A stretch of DNA of 64,000 nucleotides from Pseudoalteromonas gelatinilytica (GCF_001641615.1 NZ_LRRU01000019.1:404064-468063); one strand, 5' to 3'. Positions 1 to 10,326 are shown, numbered from the stretch's first letter. The notes: generated from the letters alone by a model not told the origin. Made by a program: numbers and translations.

Positions 1-515
1 TTACAACCTTTTAGCTTGGCAATTTGGCATACTACACTACCTACCGCGCCTGACGCTGCTGATACAAACACAGTGTCGGTTTCTTTTAGGCTAATTACCT
101 TTGTTAGACCTGCCCATGCGGTTAACCCGGTCATACCCATGGTACTTAAAAATAGTTGGTCTGGCAGTGGTACGTTTGGCAGTAACGTTAAGTCGCTGCC
201 ATCGCTAATGTGCATGGTACGCCAACCGCTAATATGACTTACTTTGCTTCCTACAGGAAAGTCGTCATTGCGCGATTCAATCACTTCGCCGATAGCACCG
301 GCTTCCATCACTTCGTTTAAGTTAAATGGCGCGATATATGATTTACGATCAATCATGCGCGGGCGCATATAAGGGTCAACTGACATCCAGGTATTTTTAA
401 TTAATACCTCGCCGTCGTTCAAATCAGGAAGTGTTACGTCTACCTGCGTAAAATTAGCCTGTGTTGGTACACCCGTTGGACGTGAAACTAAATGAATTTG
501 TTGACTTGTCGCCAT
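1..515 (-). CDS. NADP-dependent oxidoreductase, CurA/YncB-like MDR family (3' end outside window)
   Basis: Minus-strand reading frame that starts at 515 and runs off the left edge, so only about the first 171 residues are present. The N-terminus (MATSQQIHLVSRPTG) and the stretches GEVLIKN, MSVDPYMR and GMTGLTAW are typical of the zinc-free medium-chain dehydrogenase/reductase group that contains E. coli YncB/CurA and leukotriene B4 12-hydroxydehydrogenase. These enzymes reduce enone double bonds with NADPH. The Rossmann motif begins near the edge (SAASGAVGS). It is divergent from an OhrR-type regulator, with two identical palindromes between them, so it is probably the regulator's target. The exact substrate cannot be told. 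Confidence 0.85.
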   Translation of the reverse strand, partial: MATSQQIHLVSRPTGVPTQANFTQVDVTLPDLNDGEVLIKNTWMSVDPYMRPRMIDRKSYIAPFNLNEVMEAGAIGEVIESRNDDFPVGSKVSHISGWRTMHISDGSDLTLLPNVPLPDQLFLSTMGMTGLTAWAGLTKVISLKETDTVFVSAASGAVGSVVCQIAKLKGC

Positions 516-566
516 ATAAACCTCGAATCTGCTAGATTAGAATCAATTAATGAATTGTGCAAAATA

Positions 567-578
567 TTTGCGCGCAAA
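567..578. promoter_or_regulatory. Palindromic operator copy 1 (TTTGCGCGCAAA)
   Basis: Perfect 12-bp palindrome in the divergent promoter region between the oxidoreductase and the MarR/OhrR-like gene. An identical copy lies 71 bp away. Inferred binding site of the adjacent regulator. Confidence 0.65.
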
Positions 579-637
579 CTATTTGCGATCAATTTAATGA
601 ACTTTCCTATAAAAGGCAATAGATCGTCGGAAAATAA

Positions 638-649
638 TTTGCGCGCAAA
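638..649. promoter_or_regulatory. Palindromic operator copy 2 (TTTGCGCGCAAA)
   Basis: Second exact copy of the 12-bp palindrome, 48 bp before the regulator start. One copy near each divergent gene fits control of both genes by the same MarR-family dimer. Confidence 0.65.
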
Positions 650-696
650 CTAAATTGCGGCAATAATACGGCTTTATTTCAGTTTAGGGTAATTAC

Positions 697-1137
697 ATGA
701 GCAACAACTTATCAGACAATGTGTGTTTCACTTTATACAGTGCAACCAATGCGTTGATCAGAGCGTTTCGACCAATCCTCGAAGCTTATGACTTAACCTA
801 TCCGCAATATATTGTGATGCATTCGCTTTGGTATAATAACCAAGTGAGTTTAAAAGCGCTTTCTCATGACACGCACCTCGATTCTGGCACCTTAACACCA
901 ATAGTTAAGCGCCTAGAAAGCAAAGGTTTATTGACGCGTCAGGTATCAAATGAAGATGAGCGTAAAAAAGTAATCTCGTTAACCGAGCAGGGCATGCAGC
1001 TTAAAATTGATGCTGAAGAATTATCAACCAAGTTAATGGCGCGCTCAAACATGAGTTTAGAGCGAATCGAGTTACTACGCGAGTTAACCCTTGAGCTGCA
1101 TACTGACCTAACAAAAACGGACCTTACAAAAGGCTAA
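697..1137 (+). CDS. MarR-family transcriptional regulator, OhrR-like
   Basis: 146 residues, usual MarR length. The N-terminal VCFTLYSA with Cys at residue 9, followed by AFRPILEAYDLTYPQY, matches the OhrR branch, in which this Cys senses organic hydroperoxides. A winged helix follows (LDSGTLTPIVKRLE, then GLLTRQVSNEDERK). Seen: the Cys and the winged-helix motifs. Inferred: redox-sensitive repression of the divergent oxidoreductase and of itself through the two TTTGCGCGCAAA sites. No ohr peroxidase gene is adjacent, so a quinone or other electrophile sensor is also possible. Its last 4 bases overlap the convergent VOC gene. Confidence 0.85.
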   Translation: MSNNLSDNVCFTLYSATNALIRAFRPILEAYDLTYPQYIVMHSLWYNNQVSLKALSHDTHLDSGTLTPIVKRLESKGLLTRQVSNEDERKKVISLTEQGMQLKIDAEELSTKLMARSNMSLERIELLRELTLELHTDLTKTDLTKG

Positions 1138-1514
1138 TCTTCTACTAAACACACTAAAGTGCCTTCAATAGCGCGAACATACGCATAATGTTGAGAATCT
1201 TTTTTAGTTGGCGGGCACAATGGCTCAGCACCAGCAAGCACGGCTTTATCGTAACTTTCGACTAAATTGTGGCAGCTGAATCTTAGCTCAAAACCAAGTG
1301 CAGGTTGCTTAGGGTGGGCACGAATATACCCCTGCTTAAAATATGATTGCGCATGCGGGTGGGTTGCAAAAGCAAGTTTAACGGAACCTGTAACAAGTTC
1401 ACCGTATTCGGCATCGTCACTGATATGATTGGTATTAAATCCAAATGCTTGATAGTAAAAGTCGAGTACTTCTTCTACGTTATCGACGTAAATAACCTGA
1501 CTTAAAAATGCCAT
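1134..1514 (-). CDS. VOC-family (glyoxalase/bleomycin-resistance fold) protein
   Basis: 126 residues with the start of a vicinal-oxygen-chelate domain (FLSQVIYVDNVEEVLDFYYQAFGFN) and the end of one (HYAYVRAIEGTLVCLVED). The family includes glyoxalases, dioxygenases and drug-binding proteins. A single domain this size would act as a dimer. The substrate cannot be inferred. The gene is convergent with the OhrR-like regulator and overlaps it by 4 bp. It lies after the der terminator in the same orientation, so it probably has its own promoter. Confidence 0.8.
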   Translation of the reverse strand: MAFLSQVIYVDNVEEVLDFYYQAFGFNTNHISDDAEYGELVTGSVKLAFATHPHAQSYFKQGYIRAHPKQPALGFELRFSCHNLVESYDKAVLAGAEPLCPPTKKDSQHYAYVRAIEGTLVCLVED

Positions 1515-1570
1515 TTATGCAGCTCTATTTATTATTCGTTTATTAAATAAAGCATAGTTTTAGCAATAAA

Positions 1571-1605
1571 AAAACCTTGTAAGTCATACTTACAAGGTTT
1601 TTTTT
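1571..1605 (-). terminator. Rho-independent terminator after der
   Basis: Perfect 14-bp stem (1571-1584 with 1588-1601) and a 3-base CAT loop, flanked by A-runs and T-runs so it could work in both directions. It lies just beyond the der stop codon. Confidence 0.85.
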
Positions 1606-1628
1606 AATACTTAAAGCTTACGTGGCAA

Positions 1629-3098
1629 CTACGACTTGTTGCGGTTTTCTTTCGCAAACGCACGGATTTTACGTTTTTGCGATAAGGTCACCTTGTTTGA
1701 GCGGCCTGCGTAAGGATTATCGCCTTCTCTAAATTCAATTTTGATCGGCGTACCCATGATATTTAATGCTTTACGATAATAGTTCATTAAGTAGCGTTTA
1801 TAGCTATCAGGTAAGTCATGAACTTGGTTACCGTGGATCACGATACGTGGTGGGTTATAGCCACCTGCGTGAGCATATTTAAGTTTTACACGACGACCGC
1901 GAACAAGTGGCGGTTGGTGATCGGCTTGTGCCATATCCATGATACGACGTAACATCGCTGTGCTAATACGTTTAGTTGCTGATTCGTACGCTTCGTCTAC
2001 TGATTCAAATAAATGACCCACACCTGTGCCGTGTAAAGCAGAGATAAAGTGTAAACGTGCGAAATCGATGAAACCTAAACGACGGTCAAGCTCTGACTTA
2101 ATACGTTCTTTAACGTAATCATCAAGGCCATCCCACTTGTTAACAGCAACAACCAATGAACGACCCGCATTTAAAGCAAAACCTAATAGGCTTAAGTCTT
2201 GATCAGAAATACCTTCGCGTGCATCAACCACTAAAAGTACCACGTTGGCATCTTCAATGGCTTGTAATGTTTTAATAACTGAGAACTTCTCAACAACATC
2301 GCTTACTTTCTTACGTTTACGAACACCCGCAGTATCAATAAGAATGTATTCTTTGTCGTTGCGTGTCATAGGGATATAGATAGAGTCACGGGTTGTACCT
2401 GGCATATCGTAAACGATTACACGTTCTTCACCTAAGATACGGTTTGTAAGTGTTGACTTACCAACGTTAGGGCGACCGATAATAGCAAGTTTTACTGGTT
2501 TATCTGCAAAGGCTTGTTCGCTGTCTTCACCTTCTTCATCTTCACTGTAAAGATCAACCAGTTCGTCATCACTTTCTTCAAGTTCTTCACTTTCACCGGC
2601 AAGTTCAGCAATAACTGGCTGTAAGGTTGTTTCAAGTAATTGCGTGATACCACGGCCATGCGCTGCAGCAATGTGATGTACGTCGCCTAAGCTTAACTGG
2701 AAGAACTCTGCACAATATGAGTCTGCATCAATACCATCCACTTTGTTTGCTACAACAAAGCATTTCTTCTGTTGTTTACGAAGGTGGTTAGCAATTGCTT
2801 GGTCAGCGGCAGTCATACCTGCGCGGGCATCCACTAAAAATAATACGATATCGGCTTCTTCAATCGCGAGTAGCGATTGCTCAGCCATTTCGGTTTCGAT
2901 ACCTTGCTCAGAACCGTCAATACCACCCGTGTCTACCACGATAAATTCATAGCCTTCGTAATCTGCTTGGCCATATTTTCTATCTCGTGTTAAGCCAGGA
3001 AAGTCGGCTACGAGGGCGTCACGAGTACGTGTTAAACGGTTAAATAATGTGGATTTGCCCACATTGGGTCGCCCAACAAGAGCGATCACGGGAAGCAT
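1629..3098 (-). CDS. der: Ribosome-assembly GTPase Der (EngA)
   Basis: 489 residues, normal length. Two tandem GTPase domains each have a P-loop (GRPNVGKST near residue 9 and again near 208), a DTGG/DTAG switch and an NKxD motif (NKVD, NKWD). An acidic linker of about 30 residues joins them, and a C-terminal KH-like domain binds RNA. Der acts in late 50S subunit maturation and is essential in E. coli. The gene is last in the core cluster behind bamB, as in Enterobacteria, with a hairpin between bamB and der that may reduce read-through. Confidence 0.97.
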   Translation of the reverse strand: MLPVIALVGRPNVGKSTLFNRLTRTRDALVADFPGLTRDRKYGQADYEGYEFIVVDTGGIDGSEQGIETEMAEQSLLAIEEADIVLFLVDARAGMTAADQAIANHLRKQQKKCFVVANKVDGIDADSYCAEFFQLSLGDVHHIAAAHGRGITQLLETTLQPVIAELAGESEELEESDDELVDLYSEDEEGEDSEQAFADKPVKLAIIGRPNVGKSTLTNRILGEERVIVYDMPGTTRDSIYIPMTRNDKEYILIDTAGVRKRKKVSDVVEKFSVIKTLQAIEDANVVLLVVDAREGISDQDLSLLGFALNAGRSLVVAVNKWDGLDDYVKERIKSELDRRLGFIDFARLHFISALHGTGVGHLFESVDEAYESATKRISTAMLRRIMDMAQADHQPPLVRGRRVKLKYAHAGGYNPPRIVIHGNQVHDLPDSYKRYLMNYYRKALNIMGTPIKIEFREGDNPYAGRSNKVTLSQKRKIRAFAKENRNKS

Positions 3099-3123
3099 AA
3101 ACTACCTCTTAAAAAAACAACAA

Positions 3124-3146
3124 AAGGCTTCGCCAAGCGAAGCCTT
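3124..3146 (-). terminator. Intergenic hairpin between bamB and der
   Basis: 10-bp stem AAGGCTTCGC / GCGAAGCCTT with a 3-base loop, followed on the minus strand by a T-rich run. It looks like a terminator or partial attenuator inside the cluster. der would then rely partly on read-through or on a local promoter. Confidence 0.7.
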
Positions 3147-3173
3147 AGAAAAATAACGTTTACTATTAGTAAG

Positions 3174-4352
3174 TTAGTTTGGAATTTTAACCGCGCTAAC
3201 TTCACCATCTCGGGTGTATAAAATTAATTTGTCACCGGCAACAACAGGCTCAATAAAGAAACCTGAGCTGTCAAAGTCTTCGCGCGATACAAGCTCGCCC
3301 GTTTCTTTGTCTAACCAGTGTAGGTTACCTTCTTGGTCACCCAGTGCTAAATATTTACCAGCCACAGTTGGGCCTGTTAAGTACCAGCCGCGTAGTGCCG
3401 GTTGGCTCCAACGCTCAATGCCTGATGTTTTATCTAGACCGTAAATAACACCATCGCTATCAACAACATAGATAGACTGGCTATCCATCGATAAATCACG
3501 GTAGCTGCTGTATTCACGTTTCCAAACAACATTACCTGATCGAATATCAACGGCTGCTAAGTTACCATTATAGGCGATTGCATATGCATATGGACCACTA
3601 ATTAACGCTTGTGTATCCACATCGACTAAACGTTCAAACTCAGAGGCACCTTTTGGAGAAGCAATTTCAGCACTCCACGCAGAGTAACCATTTTCTGAAA
3701 TTAATACGCTTAGTTTGCCTGTTTCAAGGCCTAGCAATACACCACCATTTGCTACGGTTGGTGAACTTTGACCACGTAACGTTAATGGCGGCACTTCTTG
3801 TTCAAAGCTCCAACGCTCTTCACCTGTATCTGGGTGTAAAGCTAATAATTTACCTGAGCCTAGGTTTACAAAAATTAAGCCGTCGCCTGCAGCAGGTTTA
3901 GCAAGTACTTCGCCTGTCATTGTTTTACGCCAAATAATCTCACCTGTTTCACGGTCTAGAGCGGTTAAATAACCATGCTCAGAACCAACAAAAATCTTGC
4001 CGTAAGCTTGTAAAATACCACCCGATAACTTGGCACTTTCTGTGGTTTCCCAAGGCCAAAAGGCTGGGTTTTCACGAACATCGGTTTCCCACAGAGTATC
4101 GCCATTTTCAAGCGATAGGGCTTCAACTTCACCTTCGCGGTTTGCTACATACACAACATCGTTATGAATAGCCGGTGTTAAGCGTGAGAAATAATGCTGA
4201 ACACCATCACCAATTGATTCTTGCCAAACCACTTCTGTCTCAAATTGATTAACAATTTCAGGCAGTACCAGTTCATCTTCGTCATCACTTGACGAACACC
4301 CTGTTAGGGTTGCGATACACAGAGCAAGTGTTGCCGCTGTTAACTTCTTCAT
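3174..4352 (-). CDS. bamB: Outer-membrane protein assembly lipoprotein BamB
   Basis: 392 residues. A lipoprotein signal peptide ends at the lipobox LTGC (Cys 19). The rest is a PQQ-like beta-propeller with repeated blades ending in patterns such as ALDRETGEIIW, ALHPDTGEERW and GLDKTSGIERW. BamB is an accessory subunit of the BAM complex that inserts beta-barrel proteins, anchored to the inner face of the outer membrane. The start is set by the signal peptide. It lies 9 bp after yfgM in the same operon. Confidence 0.96.
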   Translation of the reverse strand: MKKLTAATLALCIATLTGCSSSDDEDELVLPEIVNQFETEVVWQESIGDGVQHYFSRLTPAIHNDVVYVANREGEVEALSLENGDTLWETDVRENPAFWPWETTESAKLSGGILQAYGKIFVGSEHGYLTALDRETGEIIWRKTMTGEVLAKPAAGDGLIFVNLGSGKLLALHPDTGEERWSFEQEVPPLTLRGQSSPTVANGGVLLGLETGKLSVLISENGYSAWSAEIASPKGASEFERLVDVDTQALISGPYAYAIAYNGNLAAVDIRSGNVVWKREYSSYRDLSMDSQSIYVVDSDGVIYGLDKTSGIERWSQPALRGWYLTGPTVAGKYLALGDQEGNLHWLDKETGELVSREDFDSSGFFIEPVVAGDKLILYTRDGEVSAVKIPN

Positions 4353-4361
4353 CTTAACCCC

Positions 4362-4982
4362 TTACGCCGCTGGGCTAGTTTGTGCTAAGTCATCAAGTTT
4401 AATTTGTAATAACGGGTTATTTTCAAGGCCGCCATTATCAGCCGCTGCTTGGTATTGGCTGCGTGCTTGGTCTTTGTCGCCTTGTGCAGCATAAACATCG
4501 CCTTTTAATTCAGCGACTGCAGCAGCAAATGATGCTGGAAGCTGGGCATTTAGCGTTGTTAGCGCTTGCTCATATTGCTTTTGCGCAAGGTGAACACGAG
4601 CAAGGCGCGTTGTTGCCGTTGCTTTTAGCTCAGGGTTTTGCTCGTTGGTGATGATCCAGTTAAGCTTTTCGCTTGCTGCATCAAGGTCATTCTTTTCAAC
4701 GGCTTCTTTTGCCGCTACAAATGCTGTTAGCGTGCTGTAGCTTGACTCGCTATTATCTTTGATAAACGTATCCGCTTTTTCTAGCACGGCACCGCTTTCA
4801 ACAAGTTGTGTGAAAGAGTCAGATGCTTTCTCAGCTGTGGTGATTTGGTTTTGGTTATAAGCTTTCCAACCATATAAACCACCTAAACCTGCAACAATAC
4901 CAATTGCAAGTGCTAAACCATTTTCACGGAAAAAGCGTTTGATCGCTTCTTCTTGTTGTTCTTCTGTTGAATAAATTTCCAT
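4362..4982 (-). CDS. yfgM: YfgM-like tetratricopeptide membrane protein (ancillary SecYEG translocon subunit)
   Basis: 206 residues, the same length as E. coli YfgM. It has a cytoplasmic N-terminus (EEQQEEAIKRFFRENG), one membrane segment at about residues 23-40 (LALAIGIVAGLGGLYGW), then periplasmic helical TPR-type repeats rich in Ala, Glu and Gln. YfgM pairs with the chaperone PpiD at the Sec translocon. Its place between hisS and bamB is the conserved one. Confidence 0.93.
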   Translation of the reverse strand: MEIYSTEEQQEEAIKRFFRENGLALAIGIVAGLGGLYGWKAYNQNQITTAEKASDSFTQLVESGAVLEKADTFIKDNSESSYSTLTAFVAAKEAVEKNDLDAASEKLNWIITNEQNPELKATATTRLARVHLAQKQYEQALTTLNAQLPASFAAAVAELKGDVYAAQGDKDQARSQYQAAADNGGLENNPLLQIKLDDLAQTSPAA

Positions 4983-5006
4983 GCTTACCTCTGTTGCTAG
5001 CTGGGC

Positions 5007-6281
5007 TTAAATAAGCTCAGCTAGTAGCGTTTTCGCTTCTTCTAGTTTTAAGGTGACTTGTTCTTTACGTTCACGTAAGTACTTAATTGTCACAACGCCT
5101 TGTTCTAATTCATCTTCGCCGATAATAACCGCTACAAGAGCATCGCTTTTATCTGCGCGTTTTAATTGCTTTTTAAAGTTGCCACCGCCTGCGTGCACCA
5201 TAACACGAAGACCCGCAACATCTTTACGTAATTGAGCGGCAATGATAGGCGCTTGAATGCTGGCTTTATCGCCCATGGCTGCCAAATATACATCAGCACT
5301 ACGGCGGATGTCACCTACACATTCGAGTGCTTGAAGTAATAACACTAAACGCTCAAGACCCATTGCAAAACCTACCGCTGGTGTTGCTTTACCGCCTAGT
5401 TGTTCAACTAGACCATCGTAACGACCACCGGCACAAACGGTTCCTTGTGCGCCTAGGCTATCAGTAACCCACTCAAAAACGGTGCGGTTGTAATAGTCAA
5501 GGCCACGTACAAGCTTTTCATTTACCGTGTATTCGACGCCAGCAGCGTCTAAACGTTCACATAAATTTTCAAAATGTTCTTTTGATTCAGCGTCTAAGTG
5601 CTCAGATAGTTTAGGCGCATCAGTTAAAATGGCTTGTACATCAGGGTTTTTACTATCTAACACACGTAAAGGATTAGTGTGCATACGACGCTTAGAGTCT
5701 TCATCAAGTACATCGACGTGTTGCTCTAAGTAAGCAACAAGTGCATCACGATAGTCTGCACGTGCTTCATTTGAACCCAATGAATTAAGCTCCAGACGAA
5801 CATGCTCACTGATACCAAACTCTTTCCATAATTGGGCTGTCAGCAAAATAACTTCTGCATCAATATCAGCAGTGGCAATGCCGAATGTTTCTAAACCAAA
5901 TTGGTGGAATTGACGGTAACGGCCTTTTTGCGGACGCTCGTGACGGAACATCGGGCCCATGTACCATAAACGTTGTTCTTGGTTATACAGTAAACCGTTT
6001 TCATTACCTGCACGCACACAGACTGCCGTACCTTCAGGGCGAAGTGTTAAGTTATCGCCATTACGGTCAGCAAAGGTGTACATCTCTTTTTCTACGATAT
6101 CGGTTACTTCGCCGATAGAGCGCTTGAATAGGTCGGTTGATTCAACAATTGGAAAACGAATTTCTTGATAACCAAACGATGAAACTGTTTCACGTAAAAT
6201 GTCTTCTACTTTCTGCCAAATTTGCGTATCGCCTGGCAGACAATCGTTCATACCACGAACTGCCTGAATTTGTTTTGCCAC
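5007..6281 (-). CDS. hisS: Histidyl-tRNA synthetase
   Basis: 424 residues, normal for the bacterial enzyme. Class II motifs are visible: motif 2 ([18 protein letters not shown]), the histidine-specific [15 protein letters not shown] loop near residue 258, and motif 3 ([11 protein letters not shown]). A C-terminal anticodon-binding domain follows. The enzyme charges tRNA-His in the cytoplasm. It precedes yfgM by 24 bp and follows ispG after a 132-bp gap that may contain a promoter. Confidence 0.97.
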   Translation of the reverse strand: MAKQIQAVRGMNDCLPGDTQIWQKVEDILRETVSSFGYQEIRFPIVESTDLFKRSIGEVTDIVEKEMYTFADRNGDNLTLRPEGTAVCVRAGNENGLLYNQEQRLWYMGPMFRHERPQKGRYRQFHQFGLETFGIATADIDAEVILLTAQLWKEFGISEHVRLELNSLGSNEARADYRDALVAYLEQHVDVLDEDSKRRMHTNPLRVLDSKNPDVQAILTDAPKLSEHLDAESKEHFENLCERLDAAGVEYTVNEKLVRGLDYYNRTVFEWVTDSLGAQGTVCAGGRYDGLVEQLGGKATPAVGFAMGLERLVLLLQALECVGDIRRSADVYLAAMGDKASIQAPIIAAQLRKDVAGLRVMVHAGGGNFKKQLKRADKSDALVAVIIGEDELEQGVVTIKYLRERKEQVTLKLEEAKTLLAELI

Positions 6282-6413
6282 TGATAAATCCTAAATACTG
6301 TACGTGCGCTGAAAAAATCGCGCCTCAAGAAAAACTAAAAATTGACCCGCTATTATACCGTTTGGGTTCTAAAGGTAAACGGCAAACCTGAGGGTTTGCC
6401 GAGTATATGCGAA

Positions 6414-7532
6414 TTATTCAACGATTTTGATGTCGATTGGCGTTTCTTTCTCTTTCTTAGCGATAAAGTCACGCACATAGCCTTCAAGTTGGTCGACAAT
6501 GTTATCGTTATCGATACGTGCTTTTTGGCGCTCGCCATTGATGTATAAGCCTGAGCGACGGTTCGCACCAGCAAGGCCAATATCACTTACAAGTGCTTCG
6601 CCCGGACCATTTACCACACAACCAATTACCGACACTGACATAGGTTCAACCACGTCTTCAAGGCGCTCTTCAAGTTGGTTCATGGTGCTTACCACATCAA
6701 ACTCTTGGCGTGAGCAGCTCGGGCAGGCAATAAAGTTAATGCCGCGTGAGCGAATGCGTAATGATTTTAAAATATCAAAACCCACTTTGATCTCTTGTAC
6801 CGGATCGGCTGCAAGTGATACGCGCAGTGTGTCACCAATGCCTTCGGCAAGTAGCATACCTAAGCCAACAGCTGATTTAACTGAACCTGAGCGCATACCG
6901 CCTGCTTCGGTAATACCTAAATGCAGTGGCTGGTCGATTTCTTTCGCAAGTAAACGATACGCACCGACCGCTAAAAATACATCTGACGCTTTAACAGAGA
7001 CTTTAAATTGATCAAAGTCTAAACGTTGTAAGATCTCAACGTGACGCATAGCTGATTCAAGTAAAGCTTCTGGCGTTGGCTCACCGTATTTTTCTTGTAA
7101 ATCACGCTCTAATGAACCGCCATTAACACCAATACGAATAGGAATATTGTGCTCGCGTGCTGAGTCTACAACGGCACGAATACGCTCTTCGCTGCCGATG
7201 TTACCAGGGTTAATACGCAAACAATCCGCACCATACTGAGCCACTTTTAATGCAATACGGTAATCAAAGTGAATATCCGTTACCAACGGGATAGTGACCT
7301 GTTCTTTAATGCTTTTAAATGCTTCAGCAGCTTCCATGGTGGGTACTGATACACGCACAATGTCGGCGCCAGCATCTTGAATAGCTTGAATTTGTGCAAC
7401 CGTTGCATCGATATCTAGGGTGTTGGTGTTAGTCATCGACTGGACGGCAATCGGTGCACCATCACCAATTGGCACATTACCTACGTTAATACGGGTCGAT
7501 TTTCTACGTTTAATAGGAGATTCTGAAAACAT
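6414..7532 (-). CDS. ispG: 4-hydroxy-3-methylbut-2-enyl-diphosphate synthase IspG (GcpE)
   Basis: 372 residues, matching the bacterial form without the plant insert. N-terminal TIM-barrel motifs ([19 protein letters not shown], [30 protein letters not shown]) precede a C-terminal iron-sulfur domain with Cys in ACPSCSRQE and in [12 protein letters not shown], the [4Fe-4S] ligands. It catalyses the penultimate step of the MEP isoprenoid pathway. The gap to rodZ is 5 bp, so the two are co-transcribed. Confidence 0.97.
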   Translation of the reverse strand: MFSESPIKRRKSTRINVGNVPIGDGAPIAVQSMTNTNTLDIDATVAQIQAIQDAGADIVRVSVPTMEAAEAFKSIKEQVTIPLVTDIHFDYRIALKVAQYGADCLRINPGNIGSEERIRAVVDSAREHNIPIRIGVNGGSLERDLQEKYGEPTPEALLESAMRHVEILQRLDFDQFKVSVKASDVFLAVGAYRLLAKEIDQPLHLGITEAGGMRSGSVKSAVGLGMLLAEGIGDTLRVSLAADPVQEIKVGFDILKSLRIRSRGINFIACPSCSRQEFDVVSTMNQLEERLEDVVEPMSVSVIGCVVNGPGEALVSDIGLAGANRRSGLYINGERQKARIDNDNIVDQLEGYVRDFIAKKEKETPIDIKIVE

Positions 7533-7537
7533 TGCGG

Positions 7538-8407
7538 TTACTCTGATAACGGTAAAGTAAATTTAGCTAAACGATTTTTGGCAAGATGTGAAGTATCGAC
7601 GGCTTGACCTTGAAAAGTAATATCAACCACTTGGTGTTTTCCAAGTACCACACTAAAAGGCTGTGGGCCGGTTACTGTCATAACGTAACCTGCTTTTTTA
7701 ACACCGAATGCGATGCGATCGCCGTTGCCATCGTGAATTTCTACCCAGCTATCTTCATTGAAGTGCATGACCACTTCGCTGTGCTCAGGATCAGCCTTTT
7801 CAGTTTCTGGCTGAGCAGCAACTTGGTTCTGTGCTTCGTTGTTGCTTGTTGGCACATCAGCTTCTGGCTGAACGATTTCTTGCTCGTCGTCAGCGAGTGG
7901 TTGAATGGTTTCTTCAGCAGGCGCTTCTAAAGCTAAATCAGGTGAAATCTCACTGCTTTCAAGCTGATTTGGCATCGCAGTCGTTACGGGCTGTTCGATA
8001 TTCTGGTTGCTATTTTGCCACCACCAAAATACTGACGAGCCAATGATCACCGCTAAAATGAAGTAGCTAAACAGCATTAAGCGGCTGTCATGTGCTTCTT
8101 TTTCTGTACGGCGAGAAAAGCTCTGCATTTTAGATTTTTTTGCAGGCTCAACGTGCTCTGGCAATAATGCAAGCATGGCTTGGCTATCGATTTTCAGCTC
8201 ACGGCAATAGCTTCTGATATAACCTTTTACAAAGGTCGTAGGGCCAAGTAATTCGTGCTCGTCGTTTTCTAGTCGTTGTAACTGTAAAACGGATAACTTT
8301 AATGCACCAGCAAGTTGCTCAAGGCTCTTTCCAGCGTCTTCGCGGCGCTTTTTTAGCGCTTGGCCGAGCGTTTCTTGCGGTTGTTCTAAATTGTTTTCTT
8401 CATTCAT
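7538..8407 (-). CDS. rodZ: Cytoskeletal protein RodZ
   Basis: 289 residues, shorter than E. coli RodZ (337). It has an N-terminal helix-turn-helix ([21 protein letters not shown]) that in RodZ contacts MreB, a membrane span near residues 112-132 ([21 protein letters not shown]), an acidic Gln/Glu-rich periplasmic linker, and a C-terminal DUF4115 beta domain ([17 protein letters not shown]). It couples MreB to the elongation machinery. Its first 4 bases overlap the end of pilW. The short length reflects a shorter linker. Confidence 0.93.
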   Translation of the reverse strand: MNEENNLEQPQETLGQALKKRREDAGKSLEQLAGALKLSVLQLQRLENDEHELLGPTTFVKGYIRSYCRELKIDSQAMLALLPEHVEPAKKSKMQSFSRRTEKEAHDSRLMLFSYFILAVIIGSSVFWWWQNSNQNIEQPVTTAMPNQLESSEISPDLALEAPAEETIQPLADDEQEIVQPEADVPTSNNEAQNQVAAQPETEKADPEHSEVVMHFNEDSWVEIHDGNGDRIAFGVKKAGYVMTVTGPQPFSVVLGKHQVVDITFQGQAVDTSHLAKNRLAKFTLPLSE

Positions 8408-10212
8408 AATGCGTATGAGTCAGGGTCTACCAATAATAGTCTATGCCCAGGTTCAAGGGCGACATCTGGGCTCAATTTGTTCCAGCGCATTAACTGATCG
8501 ATTAATACGCTATGCTGTGTGGCTATGCTATAAAGTGTGTCGCCATCATTGATGTCGTGATAAATGTTCGGATCGTTCAAATAAATGCGAGTACCGTTTT
8601 GTACACGATCCGATTCTTTTAAGCCATTCCACAGCAAAATCTTCTGTAGTTTAACATTGTATCGCACCGAAATGCTAAAGAGGTTTTCACCATTTTCAAT
8701 AATATGATACGGGATATTCAGCGCCGGTACATTTGCGTTCAGCATGGGTAAGTTAAGCGGCTCGTTTGTCACGCTAAAGTCAGTGCTATTTGCGGTTGAC
8801 GCCGTTGTTTGACTGCCACTAAATACGTTTTCGTCTTTTTCTGCTTCGTAAAACACCACAGTGCTGGCATCATTTTTGGTATTTTGCGAGTTTGCTGGCG
8901 TTTGTTGTTGAACGCTTGGCGTTTGCGGTGCACCAAATGACACTATGGTCACTTCATCATTACTTTGCGCTGGTGTTTGCGCGTCTGTTTGCTGCTTTGC
9001 AATAACAGCGGCCTGTTCAACTTTACGAGAGCTAACCGTTTGGAAACCTTCGTCAGTTGTTTGCTCAGTGAGCGTGTTAGGCGTTGTTTCGCGTGGTTGC
9101 ACAGAGGCGAGTGACTCTGTTGCTGGTTTCTCTTCGCTGTCTGAATTTACCTCAGCTGTCACCTGCTTATTGCTTTGCGCTACGATTTCTGGTTCTTGCT
9201 CTGCTTGAGTGAGTGTTGGCTCTACTTGTGAAGGTTGAACCTGTGTTGTCTGTACAGGGATCTGCTGTGCAGTAGCCACTGACGCCTCAGCAACAACGGT
9301 TTGTTTAGCAGGTGCCTTTCTTTTCACGATACGAATTTTTGGCTGATCTTTGCTAACCGTGCTGTTATCACTTGATATTTTCAACTCTTCAAGCTGCGCT
9401 TGACGATATTTTTCACGCAGAACTTCAAATTCTGAGCGTTTAGTTTGCCCTGATGAAATAGCCCTTGCTTCTACTGAACCTGGGTAGGTTTGTAAAATAA
9501 TACCTGCGGTTGTTTCGGCTTTTTCGATATGGCCCATACGTTGCTGAATAAGGTAGCTAAGCATAAGTGCGCGAGGGGTCACGCGACCGGTAGATTCGTA
9601 TTTTTCAATGATATCTTCAGCTTTATGAAGATCGCTTTTTGCGTAATACAAACCAGCAAGGCTTATCATTGAAGAAGGACGCTGCGAGCTGTGGTTTAGC
9701 GCTGATTTTAGGTATTTTTCTGCGTTTTCAAAGTCATCAAATTCAATCGCGCATAAGGCTAAGTTTTCGTAACTTTCAGCTACACGGATATAGCTAGGAA
9801 CGGCAATTGCCTTAAGAAGCTCTTCTGCTGCACGGTCGTATTTGCCAATGCCACATAAAAAGACACCATAATTGTTTAAGGTGTTTGGATCATTCGGGGC
9901 GATTTTTAAAGCGCGTTGATAGGCTTTATCAGCGAGATCAGGTTCATCAACCTGTTGATAGTAATAGGCTAAAGAGTAGTGGACTTCAGGAAGGTCAGGT
10001 GCAAATTCTGCGGCACGTTCTAGATTATATTTTGCTTGCGAGTTGTTGCCCGTTTTTAAGTACTGTAACGCAAGGGCGATACGAGTACGAGCAGCACCAG
10101 TATTATTAATCTTTTTTTCTACAACGGGTCTGTCGCTTCCGTCGTAGCTGTTTTCTGTAACACACCCTGTTAATGCGAATGCACTAACAGTAATGGCAAG
10201 TATAGAACGCAT
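8404..10212 (-). CDS. pilW: Type IV pilus biogenesis lipoprotein PilW/PilF with C-terminal LysM domains
   Basis: 602 residues, more than twice the usual length of about 250. A lipobox (LTGC, Cys 16) is followed by TPR repeats at about 40-250 of the PilF/PilW pilotin type (YYQQVDEPDLADKAYQRALKIAPNDPNTLNNYGVFLC region). PilW helps the secretin PilQ form multimers in the outer membrane. A long low-complexity Gln/Thr/Ser linker (about 290-500) ends in two LysM modules (YHIIENGENLFSI and YHDINDGDTLYSI), which bind peptidoglycan. The extension is not in the classic protein, so this version is probably also tethered to the cell wall. The pilus role follows from the N-terminal half and the locus. Confidence 0.85.
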   Translation of the reverse strand: MRSILAITVSAFALTGCVTENSYDGSDRPVVEKKINNTGAARTRIALALQYLKTGNNSQAKYNLERAAEFAPDLPEVHYSLAYYYQQVDEPDLADKAYQRALKIAPNDPNTLNNYGVFLCGIGKYDRAAEELLKAIAVPSYIRVAESYENLALCAIEFDDFENAEKYLKSALNHSSQRPSSMISLAGLYYAKSDLHKAEDIIEKYESTGRVTPRALMLSYLIQQRMGHIEKAETTAGIILQTYPGSVEARAISSGQTKRSEFEVLREKYRQAQLEELKISSDNSTVSKDQPKIRIVKRKAPAKQTVVAEASVATAQQIPVQTTQVQPSQVEPTLTQAEQEPEIVAQSNKQVTAEVNSDSEEKPATESLASVQPRETTPNTLTEQTTDEGFQTVSSRKVEQAAVIAKQQTDAQTPAQSNDEVTIVSFGAPQTPSVQQQTPANSQNTKNDASTVVFYEAEKDENVFSGSQTTASTANSTDFSVTNEPLNLPMLNANVPALNIPYHIIENGENLFSISVRYNVKLQKILLWNGLKESDRVQNGTRIYLNDPNIYHDINDGDTLYSIATQHSVLIDQLMRWNKLSPDVALEPGHRLLLVDPDSYAL

Positions 10213-10326
10213 TACCTAATCTCTTCTTTGATTCCGTATGCCTATCTTACCGAAAAGCCTTTGTGTTGCATCTATTATTTTAAAAATAACGAGTTTGTCA
10301 CAAAGGCTTGTCTTTAAATATGTCGC

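Noticed and set aside
6499..7011. 170-codon plus-strand ORF inside ispG
   Set aside because: Opposite-strand shadow of a clear ispG gene.
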